Source of the DNA: Mobilibacterium timonense
GTDB taxonomy: Bacteria > Bacillota > Clostridia > Peptostreptococcales > Anaerovoracaceae
Length of the DNA stretch: 64,000 nucleotides
Reading direction: 5' to 3'
Assembly: GCF_900155555.1 (NCBI RefSeq)
Contig: NZ_FUHN01000006.1
Coordinates: forward strand, 248,001 to 312,000
In this document: piece by piece, positions 61,526 through 64,000 of the stretch
Layout: each line of letters opens with the position of its first letter
Numbering within the stretch: position 1 is the first letter of the stretch
Program-made: the position numbers and the translations under genes
The notes under the pieces: model-generated
Databases searched by the model: none
The model's input: only the letters and a program-made list of their open reading frames with translations
Told to the model about the DNA's origin: nothing

Positions 61526-62155
61526 TTACTGTTTTCTGTTATCCGCGAGACCGTATATCATGATGTCCAGAAATTCCGGGACGCTTTTCTCGTGAAGAGC
61601 GATGCGCTCATCGACGCTCTTGTCCCGGACCGCAGCAGAGCTGAAATATTCGTTGAACATCTGTTGCATCAGGAGAAAATACCGCTCCCCCTGTTTCTCT
61701 GTGATGCCCTCTCGCAGCGGCAGCTGAGATAGCATTTTCCTGCAGACCCTGAGATTCTCGTCTTGCAGTGGGGCCAGGATGGAGGAGATCGTGTCGCGGA
61801 GATGTTCAGGAGGGTCAAGGAGGGCCTGGAAAAGGATGTGACTCTCCATCGGGTGAGCCTTCCCGAATTCCATACGGGTCTCCATCAGGAGGCTGACCGA
61901 CTCGGTGCCAGAGTTGTCCGGGTGTTCGGAGTTTCTTCTTTCGATGGCGCCAAGAAGCATGTCCCGGCTGATCTTTACGCAACGCAGGTACAGGTCGTCT
62001 TTTCCCTCAAAATAATGGTATATCAGGCCTTTGTTTATCCCGGTGCGGCAGATGCTGCCAACCGTTCCACCCTCGTAGCCTTTGCTGCCGAACTCTTTCA
62101 CAGCGGCGGCGATTATTTTTTCACGGGTGCGCTGAGAACGCTCTTCCTGCTTCAT
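61526..62155 (-). CDS. TetR-family transcriptional repressor
   Basis: About 209 residues: REKIIAAAVKEFGSKGYEGGTVGSICRTGINKGLIYHYFEGKDDLY is the TetR helix-turn-helix. ATG 62155 is chosen because GGAGG lies nine bases upstream. It is followed by the antiporter gene and preceded by a perfect palindrome at 62201-62222, its probable operator. Confidence 0.94.
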   Translation of the reverse strand: MKQEERSQRTREKIIAAAVKEFGSKGYEGGTVGSICRTGINKGLIYHYFEGKDDLYLRCVKISRDMLLGAIERRNSEHPDNSGTESVSLLMETRMEFGKAHPMESHILFQALLDPPEHLRDTISSILAPLQDENLRVCRKMLSQLPLREGITEKQGERYFLLMQQMFNEYFSSAAVRDKSVDERIALHEKSVPEFLDIMIYGLADNRKQ

Positions 62156-62200
62156 TCTGTGGTACCTCCAACTCTCGTTCAACAGATGTGAGGATAACAT

Positions 62201-62222
62201 TTATTGACCGTACGGTCAATAA
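62201..62222. promoter_or_regulatory. Perfect 22-bp palindrome, TetR operator
   Basis: TTATTGACCGT joined directly to ACGGTCAATAA, its exact reverse complement. It lies 46 bases before the tetR ATG and 126 before the desulfoferrodoxin ATG. The half-site GACCG-CGGTC is common for TetR-family operators. Confidence 0.8.
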
Positions 62223-62347
62223 ATGCGTGCGCTGAACACACAAAAAACACCCGCGGCCACCTGTTTCGTCGGCGATCATCGGTTATAATGAGAGAAAAGC
62301 CAGGGCGGGCGCTGCTCGTCCGCATGTATCCGGAGAGGAGGAGTATC

Positions 62348-62725
62348 ATGCTGTTTTACAGATGCGAAGGATGCGGTAATTTTGTAACTTTTCTCGGAGA
62401 GAAGACCGTCTGTACGCCGAAGTGCTGCGGAGAGACTATGACCGAGCTGGTGCCTAACACCACCGATGCGGCCCAGGAAAAGCACGTGCCGGTAGTCGAG
62501 GTAGAGGGGAATACCGTTAAGGTCTCCGTCGGCTCAGTGGCACATCCGATGCTGGAAGAGCACTACATCCAGTTTATAATTCTCGAGACGAAACGGGGCT
62601 TCCAGAAGAAGGACCTTGCTCCCGGAGAGAAGCCTGAGGCGCAGTTCGCTCTGACAGACGGAGACCAGCCGGTTGCCGCATACGAGTACTGCAATCTGCA
62701 CGGTCTGTGGAAGGCGGAGATCTAA
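62348..62725 (+). CDS. Desulfoferrodoxin / superoxide reductase
   Basis: 125 residues. An N-terminal rubredoxin-like CxxC...CC site (YRCEGCGNF, CTPKCCGETM) and the C-terminal superoxide-reducing iron centre with His/Cys ligands (EKHVPVVE, VAHPMLEEHYIQF, YCNLHGLW). It reduces superoxide to peroxide in anaerobes. ATG 62348 has GGAGGA before it; the longer upstream frame is not supported. Confidence 0.94.
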   Translation: MLFYRCEGCGNFVTFLGEKTVCTPKCCGETMTELVPNTTDAAQEKHVPVVEVEGNTVKVSVGSVAHPMLEEHYIQFIILETKRGFQKKDLAPGEKPEAQFALTDGDQPVAAYEYCNLHGLWKAEI

Positions 62726-62782
62726 GGGCACCGCGAATCAGCATCGCCCCCTGGGCCTGAGCCATGGACTTGGTTAAAAAAC

Positions 62783-62840
62783 AAGAGGTCTTCCGCCTCG
62801 CCGTCAGTTGTGACGCTGCGAGGTGGAAGACCTCTTTCTA
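62783..62840. terminator. Bidirectional terminator
   Basis: A 19-position stem from AAGAGGTCTTCCGCCTCGC to GCGAGGTGGAAGACCTCTT with one G-U, loop containing GTCA/TGAC. T-runs flank it on both strands, serving the convergent desulfoferrodoxin and dehydrogenase genes. Confidence 0.9.
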
Positions 62841-62915
62841 TTGATACATGTGTCACTTATCACTCGCCGCACCAGCCGCCGCGACCAGCCGCACCAGCCT
62901 CGACCGCCCGCGATC

Positions 62916-63881
62916 CTAGTTACTGTACGAATAGAATCCTTTTCCTGCGTTGATACCTGTCTCGCCCTTGTCGATCTTTTCCTTCAAAAGGGTACCGATC
63001 TTGTGCATCGTGGATCCCTCTTTCTGGGCGTCAGGGTTCATGCTCACGATGTTGTACGCGGTCTCAAGACCCACGATGTCCAGGATCTTGAAAGGTCCCA
63101 CAGGTGCACCCGTTCCCAGCTGCCAGGTCTTGTCGATGATCTCCGGGTCGGATACTCCGTTCGCCCACAGAGCTTCAGCGGCGTTGAGAAACGGCACCAG
63201 CATGGAGTTCAGAATGTATCCCGGCTGCTCCTTGTGGAGCTCCAGAGGAACCATGTTGATCTCGCTCGCGAACTCGACGGCCTTCTTGTAGCTCTCAGAG
63301 CTGGTGCCCTTGTGGCCCATGACCTCGGCGGTGTTGTTCTTCCAGATGGAGTTGGCGAAGTGGAGGGCCAGGTATCTGTCAGGCCTTCCCGTGTGCTCCG
63401 CGAACATGCTCGGGAGAAGAGTGGACGTGTTGGTCAGGAGCACGGTGTCCTGATCGAGGAGATCACGCATCTTCTCGTAGATGTCTATTTTGGCTTTCGG
63501 GTTCTCTGACATGGCCTCGATCACGATATCCGCTCCCTTCAGAGCCTCTTCCATGTCCAGAGTGATGTGAAGTAGAGACTGGAAGTTCTCCTTTGCCTGG
63601 TCCTCCAGGGCCTGGATATCCTCGGTGGTTGTGCCTTCCCACTTCCGGATCAGCCCCTTCGGGTACATGTACGCGCCCATCGGGTTTCCGATCAGTTTCT
63701 TGGACGCCTCGAGATCCGACATCATGGCTTCTTCGTATCCCTTCACCTTTGGCTCGGTCCTTCCGATGGAGCCCTCGCTCCTGAGCCAGATGGTGGTGTC
63801 GTGTCCTGTATATGCGCTCATGAGTGCGATCTGAGTTCCCAGAACGCCTCCGCCTATTATCGTTACCTTAGAAAATTTCAT
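62916..63881 (-). CDS. 3-hydroxyacyl-CoA dehydrogenase
   Basis: 321 residues. NAD-binding loop TIIGGGVLGTQIALMSAYTGHDTTIWLR, then DIVIEAMSENPKAK, LLTNTSTLLPS, ALHFANSIWKNNTAEVMGH (the usual HFFNP is HFANS) and the C-terminal domain VPFLNAAEALWANGV and APVGPFKILDIVGL. Longer than the usual 280 because of an insertion after the NAD fold. It oxidises 3-hydroxyacyl-CoA in fatty-acid or butyrate-type metabolism. GGAGG precedes the ATG. Confidence 0.9.
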   Translation of the reverse strand: MKFSKVTIIGGGVLGTQIALMSAYTGHDTTIWLRSEGSIGRTEPKVKGYEEAMMSDLEASKKLIGNPMGAYMYPKGLIRKWEGTTTEDIQALEDQAKENFQSLLHITLDMEEALKGADIVIEAMSENPKAKIDIYEKMRDLLDQDTVLLTNTSTLLPSMFAEHTGRPDRYLALHFANSIWKNNTAEVMGHKGTSSESYKKAVEFASEINMVPLELHKEQPGYILNSMLVPFLNAAEALWANGVSDPEIIDKTWQLGTGAPVGPFKILDIVGLETAYNIVSMNPDAQKEGSTMHKIGTLLKEKIDKGETGINAGKGFYSYSN

Positions 63882-63959
63882 ATCCCTATACCTCCAAAAT
63901 GATCTGTTATGCTCTGTCGTTTGATAATGCTGAAGTTCAAATTCCTACTTCTTTAGTAG

Positions 63960-63987
63960 AGTATAACATGAAATGCTGTATGCACAA
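63960..63987 (-). promoter_or_regulatory. Promoter of the 3-hydroxyacyl-CoA dehydrogenase gene
   Basis: On the minus strand TTGTGC (63982-63987), 16 bases, TATACT (63960-63965). A small hairpin CTACT/AGTAG follows in the leader. Confidence 0.55.
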
Positions 63988-64000
63988 CACTTTCTGATAG

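Noticed and set aside
1-64000. CRISPR arrays, rRNA, tRNA genes, known riboswitches (purine, SAM, cobalamin) and replication origin
   Set aside because: Looked for by eye on both strands, especially upstream of guaB and the methionine genes; nothing convincing was found.

Overview
The window looks like chromosomal DNA of a strictly anaerobic, fairly GC-rich Clostridia-type Bacillota. The reasons are an AsrABC dissimilatory-type sulfite reductase, a desulfoferrodoxin, a cobalamin methionine synthase with a detached reactivation protein, strong AGGAGG ribosome sites, heavy AGG/ATA codon use, and regulators of the PucR, WYL, FCD-GntR and Crp/Fnr families. No rRNA, tRNA or CRISPR array was found. 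The family placement is an inference (an Anaerovoracaceae-like gut or oral anaerobe would fit).

Layout. 1-9.1 kb: nucleobase permease, M29/NicX-like hydrolase, MATE pump, nitrilase-family hydrolase, deoC, then guaB-guaA (GMP synthesis; the GuaB is the Tritrichomonas-like type). 9.2-14.3 kb: a broken AbiEi/AbiEii-type toxin-antitoxin locus with two copies of a roughly 105-bp palindromic repeat. The second copy is split by an IS3/IS150-group element, and that element carries an IS256-family element inside it; target duplications are visible for both. 14.3-24.8 kb: alpha/beta hydrolase, TetR repressor and a divergent six-gene operon: FGGY kinase, MFS transporter, aminomutase-like class III aminotransferase, RuBisCO-like protein, MtnX-like phosphatase and a flavin/4Fe-4S ene-reductase. 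24.8-33.2 kb: phd-doc toxin-antitoxin, a UvrD-type helicase, two WYL regulators, a DUF2828 (Ro/TROVE-like von Willebrand) protein and the RNA ligase RtcB, which together look like an RNA-repair locus. 33.3-34.7 kb: gene debris (EAL-domain remnant) and an SDR gene behind a double operator. 35-44 kb: asrABC, a Crp/Fnr regulator and, convergently, the methionine-synthesis genes (homocysteine methyltransferase-MTHFR fusion, metH, MetH activation protein). 44-47.3 kb: a headless ABC ATPase with its permease, a GntR regulator and a DUF5692 membrane protein. 47.7-54.8 kb: PucR regulator, NCS1 permease, DUF917 protein, HyuA-like hydantoinase and PepV-like M20 peptidase, probably uptake and ring-opening of a hydantoin-like heterocycle. 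54.8-64 kb: LysR/YeiH pair, ABC exporter, DUF4143 ATPase, Kef-type antiporter, TetR, desulfoferrodoxin and 3-hydroxyacyl-CoA dehydrogenase.

The two most interesting systems are the RuBisCO-like-protein operon, whose gene set I do not recognise as a characterised pathway, and the WYL-WYL-DUF2828-RtcB locus, which has candidate structured RNAs beside the Ro-like gene. In the first, kinase + RLP + phosphatase resembles the MtnK-MtnW-MtnX logic of methionine salvage, but with a different kinase, an aminotransferase and an ene-reductase. Sulfur is a recurring theme: AsrABC, methionine synthesis, YeiH-type sulfite/sulfate exporter and a DUF917 (thiohydantoin desulfurase-related) protein.
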